Below are positions 42,878 through 52,456 of a stretch of 64,000 bases of DNA, in pieces. Each line of letters begins with the position of its first letter. Positions within the stretch are counted from its first letter, which is position 1. This stretch comes from Massariosphaeria phaeospora (Eukaryota; Ascomycota; Dothideomycetes; Pleosporales). The stretch is taken from contig JAADJZ010000005.1 in assembly GCA_011032825.1 (NCBI GenBank), positions 687,001-751,000 of the forward strand, read 5' to 3'. The notes under the pieces are model-generated. The model made no database searches. It had not been told where the DNA came from and was given only the letters and a program-made list of their open reading frames with translations. The translations under genes were made by a program, and so were the position numbers.

Positions 42878-45800
42878 CTAAGCTTCAGCGGCGCTCAAAT
42901 CCAGACCAGCCTTCTTCAAGCCGTCCATGAACTGGTTCTTGACATCGCCCTCACCAGTAGTTGCAAGCTGCTCCATCATCATCTTTTCGACAGCCTCGAC
43001 GCCCAATTTCTCAGCGCCGCTCAACTTATCGCCCGCCGTTTTGATTGTTTTCGCGCCTTCCACCTCTTCACCGGAGACCATCTTGTCTAGCTCGAGCTTC
43101 GAGACACCAAGGGCGTAGATTTGCTCTTCAACGGTGCCCTTAGTAACGAGGCGGATGACTTCCACTTCGCGCGGTTGACCAACACGGTGAGCTCGATTCT
43201 CGGCTTGGACATCGTCCTGCGGGTTGAAGCTTGAATCGAAGATGATGACTTTGTTCGCGCAAGCCAAGTTGATACCCGCGCCGCCAGACTTGGTGCTTAG
43301 CATGAACACCGGGATGGATTCGTCCGTGTAGAACTTGTCGATCATTTGCTGACGCTCATTAATTGGCGTCGAGCCATCCAGGCGGAAATATTGCATGTCG
43401 ATGTCATTTAGAACCAACTGAAGGATGTCCATAACACTTGTGAATTGCGAGAATATTAGGGCCCGGTCGCCATTCTCCCTGTACTTCTGGAGGAGCTCGA
43501 CAAGCTTGGTTACTTTTCCAGAGTCCATCCATTCGTTGTCCTTCAGCATAAATTTACCCAGTGCCTTAGGGTACAAGGAGGCGAGTTGATGACACTCGTA
43601 GTCGTGATATGCGGTCATTTCTTGGATAATAATCTCAGGGTCGCTATTCCTGAACTTGGGTTCCTTCAAGCATGCCCCAGCCATCTTGCGAGTCTTATTC
43701 TCGTCGTAACGATCGCGGAAGAGAAGCGGATGTATAGCAGCCTGACGTAGCCTCATCATGACATTGAAATTCTCAGTTGATGAGTTCCCGGCAGCACGAT
43801 CAAGCATTACCTGTCGTTGCCTCTGTAGTTGCGCGTTATAGAGCCTCTTCTGCGAGTTCGTGAGCTCACAGTACTCGACGCGGCATGTCTTTTTCGGCAG
43901 ATGTTTGAGCACCTGTGCCTTCTTTCGTCGTAAGATGAATGGTGTCATCATCGACCGCGCGCGGTTGATCCGCTGGGTAGACAAAAGCGTCCCATGAGTA
44001 TTACTCTCGATGACCTTGGCCTTGTGTTTGAAGACCACTGCGAGTTCATTCTGAACTTCCTTAAAGATCTCAGGCATAAGGAAAGCGAGAATAGACGCCA
44101 ACTCCTGAAGAGAGTTCTGCAAAGGGGTACCGGTAAGCAGAAACCGACATTTGGCGTCAATCTTCATCATGGACTGGTATCGCTTGGTGGTCGAGTTTTT
44201 CAGGGCGTGACCTTCGTCGAAGATACATGCCTGCGGCCTGCACTTCCTTATGAATTTGAGGTCAAGGGTGGCGATATCGTATGTGGTGATAATGACGTCA
44301 ACATCCTTTTCTGTATGTAGGATGTCGTCCTGAAACTGCGCCCTATCCTTGAGATCTCCATGATATGGGAACACCTCCAGCTTTTCCGCGAATCTCTTGA
44401 ACTCCCGGCACCAATTTTCGAGTGTAGAAGCTGGGACAACCACAAGGTGGGGTCCGGGGACACCTTGCTCCTTGAGGTGAGAGAAAAACGTAATCACTTG
44501 ACATGTCTTTCCGAGGCCCATATCGTCGGCCAGGATTCCAGATGTGTCATTTTGCCACAACAGATTGAGCCAGTTCAAGCCGACAACCTGGTAATCCTTC
44601 AGGATAACATCGTCGTTCATAATGGATGGCTTCTTCAACAGCACGGGCTTCTTCGAAGATGCTCGATGGGTAGCTTTGCGCAGGAAATCTCCTTCGGTGT
44701 CGCTTCCATGGTTACTTCGCGGAGTATGGTAGCCGGAATCGCCACTCGATGTGTCGCTGCCATCGTCAAGAGCTGTCAAAGCAACCTCCCCGTCGGTTGT
44801 GGCTCCAAAGACATCAACGCCCCACTTGGCCATCGTGCTCACGATCGGCTTTCCGAGCGCCTCGCACTGCTTGACCAACTGATCAACAGCTCGGTAACCG
44901 TTCCACATGTTCCTGGCGGATTCAACCAGCCTCTCGCCAAAGGAGAACTTGGGTTTTCGGGTCTTTTTGCCGTTGCTCTTCTCGGCTTTTCGCGAGTCCA
45001 CGTGGATCTTTTCGATTGCGGCTAGAGATCGGAATGGACGATGCTCGAACACAAGACGGATATTATCTTCCTCCATTGCAGAAAGATCAACCATGGCTTC
45101 CACTGAACAAGCGTTGAAATAGTCGAGGAGGCTGCCTTCATCGATCTCATTGTCGGGAGACGCTTGGGCCTCGGAATCCGAGTCATCATCAATTATGATG
45201 GCTTCGTCCTCTTCGTCAGATAACACGTTTCGGTGCAGTGGGCGCGACGGCGCTGGCTGCGACTCGGGAGATCGGTTGCGACGACCACGTACCAGGCGTC
45301 CTTTCTTCCTCGGTTGCTTCGGACTGTCATCTCCAACAACGATAGGCGAGTTTTGCGACTGGTGAATTCGCGAATACTTTTCCACTAAGGTCTTGGTAGG
45401 TGCTTTGACTGATACCTGGGCAGTCTTCTTCAGCTCCACGATGGGGTCTGGCGAGCTCCTGGATGGTTGCGCCATGAATTCCGGCGTCCGGAGACACTCG
45501 TCGTCTACGGCGTCGGTGATGTGCTCCAGGGCATCATGATAATTGCCACGCTTAAACTTGAGGGCCTCCCGGAGATCTACGACGCTCTTGTTGGGAAAGA
45601 TGGCTAGCAACCGTTGTACCTTCTTCTGATGGTCGGGATTAACTATGTCCTCCAGGCGAATTTCTTGCGGGACGGCCATGGCGCGGGACGGCCCAGTCTG
45701 CGGCGTCGATCGTGCCTTTTTCGCCTGTGGAGGCGGACTGTCGGGAATGTACATGTACGCTGGTCGCTTGCGGGGAACGCTCGCGGTGTGCATGAAAGGC

Positions 45801-46336
45801 GACATGTCGAATTTCGGCTTCTGCGGCGTTTCTTCGATGCGGGAGTTCGAGGATCGCGAGACTGTTTCAATATTGGATGGCCTTATGTTGGATCGGTAGA
45901 GGGTGTTGTTTTCTTCGTCAGAGTCAGGTTCTACAGGAGGGTCGTCTGAACACAGGTCGACCACGGCGGGGCGCGGGACCGTAGGGGGGAGTAGTGTGTA
46001 TGTGCCCGGCGGCGCCATTGGGTTGAAACCAGAGCGTTGGGGTTGCGACATTTGTGACATGACAGAGGAGCCGCGGTCGACAACTGGGGACGAGCGCGCG
46101 ACCTGTATCTGTGAAGAGTGTTGGAGCCGTCCGGCGCGTGGTGTAGCGAGGAGTTGCGTGGGCTGTGTTGTAGCGGCGAAAAACGCGGAGCGGCCGTCGT
46201 CTGGAAGGTCGAGCGGCATCGTTGCTTGGGTGATGTGAGGCGCAGCGAGTTCGTCTTCACTGTCAGAGAACGGCGTGCGACGAGTCTGGGGGCCCGGCGG
46301 CGGCGACGACGAGACGATGGGGTCTCGCCGATACAT
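42878..46336 (-). CDS. SNF2-family chromatin remodeller, Fun30/SMARCAD1 type
   Basis: An intronless frame of 1152 residues. The Fun30 group moves or exchanges nucleosomes and supports silencing, heterochromatin inheritance and DNA end resection. A CUE-like ubiquitin-binding segment lies near residues 235-285 (KVQRLLAIFPNKSVVDLREA). The ATPase begins near residue 580 with KDYQVVGLNWLNLLW and ILADDMGLGKTCQ (Walker A). The Walker B box is DEGHALKN, a DEGH variant normal in this subfamily rather than DEAH. The helicase C lobe has LIFSQFTSVMDILQ and ENRAHRVGQPREVEVIRLV. The N-terminus is disordered and Ser/Pro-rich. It is divergently arranged with VMA21 across 368 bp. Confidence 0.94.
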   Translation of the reverse strand: MYRRDPIVSSSPPPGPQTRRTPFSDSEDELAAPHITQATMPLDLPDDGRSAFFAATTQPTQLLATPRAGRLQHSSQIQVARSSPVVDRGSSVMSQMSQPQRSGFNPMAPPGTYTLLPPTVPRPAVVDLCSDDPPVEPDSDEENNTLYRSNIRPSNIETVSRSSNSRIEETPQKPKFDMSPFMHTASVPRKRPAYMYIPDSPPPQAKKARSTPQTGPSRAMAVPQEIRLEDIVNPDHQKKVQRLLAIFPNKSVVDLREALKFKRGNYHDALEHITDAVDDECLRTPEFMAQPSRSSPDPIVELKKTAQVSVKAPTKTLVEKYSRIHQSQNSPIVVGDDSPKQPRKKGRLVRGRRNRSPESQPAPSRPLHRNVLSDEEDEAIIIDDDSDSEAQASPDNEIDEGSLLDYFNACSVEAMVDLSAMEEDNIRLVFEHRPFRSLAAIEKIHVDSRKAEKSNGKKTRKPKFSFGERLVESARNMWNGYRAVDQLVKQCEALGKPIVSTMAKWGVDVFGATTDGEVALTALDDGSDTSSGDSGYHTPRSNHGSDTEGDFLRKATHRASSKKPVLLKKPSIMNDDVILKDYQVVGLNWLNLLWQNDTSGILADDMGLGKTCQVITFFSHLKEQGVPGPHLVVVPASTLENWCREFKRFAEKLEVFPYHGDLKDRAQFQDDILHTEKDVDVIITTYDIATLDLKFIRKCRPQACIFDEGHALKNSTTKRYQSMMKIDAKCRFLLTGTPLQNSLQELASILAFLMPEIFKEVQNELAVVFKHKAKVIESNTHGTLLSTQRINRARSMMTPFILRRKKAQVLKHLPKKTCRVEYCELTNSQKRLYNAQLQRQRQVMLDRAAGNSSTENFNVMMRLRQAAIHPLLFRDRYDENKTRKMAGACLKEPKFRNSDPEIIIQEMTAYHDYECHQLASLYPKALGKFMLKDNEWMDSGKVTKLVELLQKYRENGDRALIFSQFTSVMDILQLVLNDIDMQYFRLDGSTPINERQQMIDKFYTDESIPVFMLSTKSGGAGINLACANKVIIFDSSFNPQDDVQAENRAHRVGQPREVEVIRLVTKGTVEEQIYALGVSKLELDKMVSGEEVEGAKTIKTAGDKLSGAEKLGVEAVEKMMMEQLATTGEGDVKNQFMDGLKKAGLDLSAAEA

Positions 46337-46704
46337 TGTGTAGTAGTGCAGGAGGTGCAGTCAGCGTTTGCCCGCAGTTTGATGGCGCTCCAGCTGCATA
46401 AGGATACAATAGCAGTGCAGCGGAGACAAAGGCTTCAGCGAGAGCCACAAAGAAGGCACCGGCAGACAAAGCGCGAGTTGTCGTCGAGGACAAAGGGAGT
46501 TGTGTGTGGCGGGAGTGTGGTAGTGAGTGAGACTATGGGGGAAAAGATATGCGGGTAGGCGCGACGCGAAGCTGGGAAACCGCGTGGGAACGAAGCGTGG
46601 CCCGTGCGCCCATTAAGCTTAGTGCGCCGCTGCCGTTCGGCCTGTCTAACAACTTTGGGCCCTTTCACTTTCAATCTCCACCGGACTCGCAAACAAGCCC
46701 GACA
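46337..46704. promoter_or_regulatory. Shared divergent promoter, Fun30-type gene and VMA21
   Basis: This 368-bp interval lies between two divergent start codons, so it must carry both promoters and leaders. It is GC-rich near the middle (cgaagcgtggcccgtgcgcc). No TATA box is evident. Confidence 0.5.
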
Positions 46705-47134
46705 ATGACGACGCGAAGAATTGTCAACAACGAGAAGACATACCTCGACAATGATGGCAAAGGCGCCCCGGGGGCCTCGGACATCTCACCCGCCGTGCCT
46801 GCGTGAGTGTCCCGTCTACACAAACCACCGTATTGCTGCTCTAGCTGATCTGGATAGATCCGTCATATGGAAACTGCTCACGGCCACATTCGCCATGATC
46901 ACACTCCCAATTGGCACCTATTTCTTCACTGTCAATCTCGTGTTCAATGGTAACTACGTCACAGAGTCTGACTAAAACAGCCAAGTTGACATTGTGCCAG
47001 GCAACACTTCGTATGCTGGTGGACTGGCCGCCCTAATGGCAAATGTAGTTCTGGTGGCCTACGTCATCATGGCCATGAAAGAGGACCAGTCCGAGCGCGA
47101 GGAAGAAGAGCAGAAAAAGAAGAAGGCATCGTAG
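46705..47134 (+). CDS. vma21: V-ATPase assembly factor VMA21
   Basis: VMA21 is an ER membrane chaperone needed to assemble the V0 sector of the vacuolar ATPase. Exons: 46705-46802, 46858-46949, 47001-47134, giving 107 residues; introns are 55 and 51 nt. Two transmembrane helices can be seen (VIWKLLTATFAMITLPIGTY and GLAALMANVVLVAYVIMA), the expected hairpin. The C-terminus ends K-K-A-S, a KKxx dilysine ER-retrieval signal, which the yeast protein also uses. An alternative acceptor (ctctag) 13 nt upstream in intron 1 would break the frame and is not favoured. Confidence 0.93.
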
Positions 47135-47586
47135 CACATACGCCGCTACAATGCCGCTGGCTTCACCAGTTCATGCTGCACGCAGATTCGTCCTCATCAC
47201 AGCATTACAAATTACTACATAACTTCATGAGATGCCACAAGTAGATTGGGGGTATAAGGAGTGACGTTCCCAGCATGCAGCCACGGGATTCTTTCTTCAA
47301 AATTCCAAAACTCCCGTTGACTCCACATGTGTCTTATTCAAGTTGTATCCTTCAACCTGCTATAAGGAGCCCTTCCTGGCGAGGGTCGGTCATCAATGTT
47401 TGGCCAATGTTTAGCCGTCATAAAAGTCTAATTCCATCCCAAAGATTGGTACCGACCATCCACCCAACATTAGAGCCATCACAAACCCACTATCTTGTCT
47501 TTAAAGCAACCATCGACATGATAGCTTCAAAGATCCATTCCTTTCCCCACCCTTCCAACAGGTCTTCATTTCTCAACGCTTCTCGT
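47135..47586. other. Intergenic between convergent genes, 452 bp
   Basis: This is the joint 3' flank of VMA21 (+) and the DUF2406-like gene (-). If the frameshift in that gene is real, its reading would continue to 47490 in this interval. Confidence 0.45.
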
Positions 47587-48961
47587 TCACTCTTTACTGA
47601 ATCGTTTCTTGAACCAACTCTTCCTCTTTTCCGTGCCGTTACGGGTAAGAACGTTGGGTCGATTTCCATCAGTAGGCTGTGATACCTGGCTGCTAGTGAG
47701 TTTGATGGGACCATGTGCTGGAGGTGGTGGTGGAATAGCAGCCGCCTTTGTCGGAAAGGGAGGCGGGGTATTAGCGGGGCCGCGTTGCTGGTGGGAATAT
47801 CCATTGTTGGGAGGTCCCTGGGGGGTCCCTGACCATTTCCATACTCTTCAAGAATCGGGTTTCCACCGAAACCTTGGAATCCATATTGCTCGCCCATGTC
47901 TGCCCTCGTAATAGGTGGTCCACGTTCAATGGAGCTGTTCTCGCTACTGGGGTCCGTGCCGTATGGATCACTGTGACTGCCATTCGATCCGTTCGTATGC
48001 ACCGTATCTCTTGACTGTTGGTAGTTGTGATTGGGGAAAACATTTTGCCCGTTGCTGCCCCGGTTCCACCTAGGATCGTTCTGCATGCGGTTGTTGTATT
48101 GTGCCCGGGGAGGGCCTACGGGGCCACCCATGTTGTAGCTGTTGCCGTTGTCCACCCAACTGTCACGAGCTGCAGCGGGCTGTCGACCACCGTGGTAGCC
48201 GCTAGCTGTCGAATAGCGGTTCTGTTCATGGCCTGACAAACGTTTAGTAGATATCCGCAAAGAGGGCATCTACGTGAGAAAGCGTGCGGCCAGTCTTGAC
48301 CCAAGCTCTGCTTTCCGGTACTGGTTTACCCACTCCCAAGTCCTGACATGACGCAAACACCAACCATGAAAAAGGGTACTAACCACCATAATAACTACTC
48401 CTGCGACTTGCGAATCCACTCATCGCATCGGCAGACGATTGTGCTCGCATGGTACTCGCTCGGCGTCTATACTCGGTATCGATGGCAGCTTCGAATGAAC
48501 GAATCGTGTCGAGTGGGCGCTCCCATCGTGAGCGTGTGGGGTTCGAGAGATCTGGCTCGGCTGTAGATAATTAGTCCAGGGTGGTCTATCCGAGAGATCC
48601 CGTCAGCTAGAGACGCATACCGATGGCGACACCGTTGCGATCAGTGTGTTGAAACTCGCGGAGGGACTGCAGCGTCGGCTTCTCCAGCGCGGCGGCAACT
48701 ATGACCATTAGCAGATGCGCAGGACATAGCGCAGAGCGGGAGCGCACTTGGCTGTGCTTCATTCATGGCAGCGTTCGGGTTCGCCTTGGTACCCGGCGCG
48801 AAGTGACTCTTGCGTTTCTCGTCCTCGCTCTCCTGCAGATGGTGTAGATGGGGCAGATGGGCCTTGTTGTGGCCGTTCGAATTCTGGCTCTTGTCGCTCT
48901 TGAAGCTCCACGTCGACTTGGAGCGCGGACGCTGTTTGGTCTCCATGGCGGCGGCGGACAT
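47587..48961 (-). CDS. DUF2406-like fungal protein with apparent frameshift
   Basis: A conserved fungal protein of unknown function, similar from memory to DUF2406 proteins. Minus-strand exons: 48961-48748, 48698-48621, 48560-48384 and 48232-47587; introns are 49, 60 and 151 nt. Conserved segments include AMNEAQPIAAALEKPTLQSL, EPDLSNPTRSRWERPLDTIR and SFEAAIDTEY, then a Tyr/Asn/Gly-rich part with DPSSENSSIERG and YGFQGFGGNP. After that the frame changes: the expected Pro-rich PPPPPAHGPIKL and the basic end KRKSWFKKRFSKE occur one frame away. The break falls at a run of six G (plus strand 47820-47825); seven G would restore the frame. As written, the uncorrected frame would continue to 47490 with an atypical ending. 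Confidence 0.8.
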
Positions 48962-51184
48962 GACCCTGTTTATCAATCCTATCGACAATTATGAAACGGG
49001 CTGGTAAAGATGCTGCCGCTGGCTAGGGGAGAAGCGGCGTAGTGTCGGCGGCGGTGGAGCAGCAGGACGGGTCGAGCGTTTCCAAGAGGCAGAAGCAGAA
49101 ATGAGATAAGGCGGCGCCAGGGTGCAGCGCGTGCAGGGCGGCGGCAATGGAAGAGAAGTAATAGCTAGGCGAGCGTGCGGGTGCAGACGACGCACGACGC
49201 AAACAAGAAAATGCAGCGAGGGTGAGGAAACGAGGGAAGCCGGGCGGGAGAAGAAGTGAAGGGCTGGCTGGTGGTGGTGGTGTGTTGTTGAGCGATTAGC
49301 AGCGCGACCGATTGGCGCGGATGACGCATGCACCAGAAAAGTCGGACGCCAGACGAAACAACGGACGCGCGGGTTGGTCTCTGTTGTCGCTGTTGTCTCT
49401 GCGGGTCGGAGCCGTGGGTCACTCTCGCAGCCGTCCACATGATACTACATATCACCGCTCCCTGCGCGGCTGCGCCTACATGGCATGGCCTTGGCCCTTC
49501 ACTCGACACCACATCTGCGACCCCGAGTGCGTCGTCGTGCTGCCTGCGAGCATCGATACGCAGTTTATTAATAGCCTGTTCGAACGCACATATGATCTGC
49601 TTCTAGGTCGCAGACTATGGACGGATGCGCCCGGATGCCGCCGATCAACATGCCACCTCCAGCCACCCCAACCTCTACCTACCTATACAACCCCTTTGCA
49701 CGACCCCCACCACCACAACAGCAATAGCCACGCGAGGTACGACACGATGCTCGTCTTCGAAAGCAATGCCTCCCCGGCGCGCCAGCACACAAAGTTCAAA
49801 CCACCAGCAGTCAGCGTGGTCCAGGCCAAGACTGATTGCGGCAGACTGCAGGTGCCGCGTACACCTATGTCTTGGCATGACGGCTCCACCTTCCAGGTTT
49901 TTTCCGTTTTTTCCGCACCTCACTGCACTAGGCTATCTGCGACGTACGCAACACCAACGCACCAACACACCACACGCCAACAAGGCCAGACTAGTGAGAG
50001 CGAAAAGCCTCATGACAACATCCCAATCATGTCACCGAAAACTTGGACCATTTTGGAAAGACTGTGGCAAATGCCAGGAATGTGTGTGGAACGCGTGTCA
50101 CAGCCCTAGCTTCCGTCGCGCGGCGGTTGCGCTTTCGTCTTCGGTTTCAGAATGTCTTTGGTTCCGAACACCAAACTACTCGGCCCTGTCGTGCTTCACC
50201 GTCTCCGCCCCCATGGTTGAACGCTAGAGTCGTGGCTGGTTCTCTTAATACTTCACCAGGATGACACAAGCTCGAAGTGCGTCTATAAGGTAACAGTGCA
50301 GGACCTAGAATCCCAACACTATGCACCCAACCTTCGCAATATCTTTCAGAAAGTGTATTGGCAACATTGGTGGGAAGTGCTGCAGGTTCCCACGAGTAGA
50401 AGAGTCTTTATAGTAAGAGGATGCGGCGCGTGAGTTTCCAAAGCCGCTATCAATCCAGCAACTTTTCGAAGCACAACACGAATCTCGCTTTGCGAGCATC
50501 ACTAATAGTCTCAGGTCAATGCGAGATATCCCAAAAAGACTAAGCATCTCGTCCTCAACTCAGTAAACTTCTTGTAAATACTCCCAATCGCCAACGTTTG
50601 CCTACACGCGGAGCCTCGGTATCTATCGAAGTCATGTAGCGGATCTCTGTCGTAGCAGTCGATGGCCACCACTCCGGTAAAAGGTCAACCACGTGGTGAA
50701 TCCCGGGGGACGGTGAGTAGGGTCGGAAGGCGCAGGAGAACCGAGTACGGAAAAACAATCAAAGCACAAACATGCCTATGCTGATAAAGTTTGAGCAAGA
50801 TCAAGAGAGACGGAGATGTAAAAGTGAGGTGTTACTGTTGCAAAAAGGAGCAGACCCACGAGTTTGCAGTGGCTTGAGGTTTTGTATCGTTGAGTGCGTG
50901 GTATGGGCAATTGGGAGTCTCTAGAGCGCTGAGGAGTGCTAGTGTTGAAGGAAAGAAAGAAAGAACTAGATCAGTGTCTTTTTACGAGATCAACCATCAC
51001 TTGCAAAGAGTAGGGGGGGTTAAAAAAGCCAGTCCCGTACGATTCCCATTCGATCAAGCCAGAATTCACAAAATCCTCGTAACAGTATACAAGTTTCTAG
51101 TCAGTACATCAAGCGATACCTTTCACTGGTATGTATGGTAGCGTACCCAGTCTCATTTCTCTAGACTAAGTACATCGTAGTTGT
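48962..51184. other. Long intergenic region, 2.2 kb
   Basis: This lies upstream of the DUF2406-like gene and downstream of the F-box gene. The left part (49.0-49.3 kb) is purine-rich and likely the long 5' UTR or promoter. Open frames of up to 265 codons at 49.3-50.1 kb overlap each other in all frames and have no recognisable domain. No RNA gene was found. Confidence 0.45.
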
Positions 51185-52456
51185 TCATCTTAGGACCTTG
51201 GAAGAGTGAGTTTCTACACGAACGCTAGGATGGAGAGACTCACGATATTCGAAATTCAGACCCGCGTATTCAGATGCCTGATTGATGCGAATAAGTGCCT
51301 CCATACCGAGATCGAAATCCACCATAACGCTGAACTGGACCGGGCTTTGGAACTCCATAATCCCCGTAGCAGCAGCGTTGAGAGCACGATAGAGCCCGAC
51401 TGAGATGCCATACACCTGCAAGCCTAGCCCCCAAAGGTGCCCAACTAGAGCAAAGTTGATTCCTCCGCCGTCTAGACCCGGTATATTCTTCAGACTCCAG
51501 CGCAAGTAGGAGAATGGAAGCGGCCTATGTCCACTGACAAGCGGTTGTAGATGGTCTCTGACGACGATGCAGTTGATGGTATCATGTTCGATGCCGCGTA
51601 CTTCTAGCCGCCGGAAGGTCTTCAGCTTCATGACTGCGCCAAAGGCCACAACGGCTGCCACTGGCACTTCCCAGTGTGAATCAGGGTGAGATTTCGGGTG
51701 CACCACCAAGGTTTCCAGTGCAGAGCATAGCCGCTCCATACGCGTGAGGTGGAAACTTCTGCCCCGTACAGGCATCTGTGTTATCTCAAGATGCTTGACC
51801 CTCGTGTTGCAGTCTTCCGACATGTTTTGGAAGTGTGTGTCTCGAGCAAGAAATCCCCCGGAAACGATTAGCCGTTCGAGGCACGGGTGCGTGAACACTC
51901 CTCTCACGGTCAGAAGGTGGTGGCGTCTGTAGAGTTGGAGTTGGAGGCTCTTCAGCACGGGGAATTGTTCCGATAGCTGGGCGAGAAACTCTTTGAGATG
52001 CTGTGGCCTGCCGCCCCATTGGTAGTTTGAAAGGTCCAAATTCTTGATATTCGGCAGCAGACAGCTTATGCGGTGGGACAGGTCATCGCAGACGGCTTCC
52101 GCCGCACGCTCTGCGAGCGTCTGGCTTGCTATGCGTTTGATGTCGAATCCTTCAACTCGCTGAGGTATTTTCTCCGTTTGGCGGCGCTGGATAGCCAGAT
52201 GTTCAACATGTTGGACGAGCCCAGGACGAGTGCTCAAGGTATGAAACAAGGCGTACGGGTCTCCGAGTATGATGCCTCCACTAGTTGCCGAGAGGTTTAC
52301 GGACACAATGCGGTATAAGTGCGGTTCGACGATGCGACGGAGGTCCTTCGAGACTAGAGACAGAGCTGCTAATGTCTTTCTGTCGTAATGGGGATAGGCA
52401 TATTGTGTGATGATCAAGTCGATGAGCTCCTCGGGGAGACTGTGAAACGTAGCCAT
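51185..52456 (-). CDS. F-box protein with LRR-like region
   Basis: A single frame of 423 residues starting at ATG 52456. The N-terminus (about residues 5-50) fits an F-box: SLPEELIDLIITQYAYP, then LAALSLVSKDLRRIVEPHLY. Such proteins link targets to SCF ubiquitin ligases. The rest has repeated leucine-rich strands (LPNIKNLDLSNYQW; FPVLKSLQLQLYRR; HPCLERLIVSGGF), the pattern of a degenerate leucine-rich repeat substrate region. The extreme C-terminus is uncertain: a gtgagt donor consensus (about 51207-51212, minus sense) near the end may open an intron. Confidence 0.78.
   Translation of the reverse strand: MATFHSLPEELIDLIITQYAYPHYDRKTLAALSLVSKDLRRIVEPHLYRIVSVNLSATSGGIILGDPYALFHTLSTRPGLVQHVEHLAIQRRQTEKIPQRVEGFDIKRIASQTLAERAAEAVCDDLSHRISCLLPNIKNLDLSNYQWGGRPQHLKEFLAQLSEQFPVLKSLQLQLYRRHHLLTVRGVFTHPCLERLIVSGGFLARDTHFQNMSEDCNTRVKHLEITQMPVRGRSFHLTRMERLCSALETLVVHPKSHPDSHWEVPVAAVVAFGAVMKLKTFRRLEVRGIEHDTINCIVVRDHLQPLVSGHRPLPFSYLRWSLKNIPGLDGGGINFALVGHLWGLGLQVYGISVGLYRALNAAATGIMEFQSPVQFSVMVDFDLGMEALIRINQASEYAGLNFEYRESLHPSVRVETHSSKVLR

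Noticed and set aside
47816..47879. Short intron instead of a frameshift in the DUF2406-like gene
   Set aside because: A 44-nt gtttcg...gtcag intron would restore the frame but uses a poor donor, lacks a branch-point consensus and would remove sequence that looks conserved. A missing base in the G run is simpler.
49312..50227. 265- and 200-codon plus-strand frames
   Set aside because: They overlap each other in different frames, have low-complexity His/Thr/Ala content and no domain.
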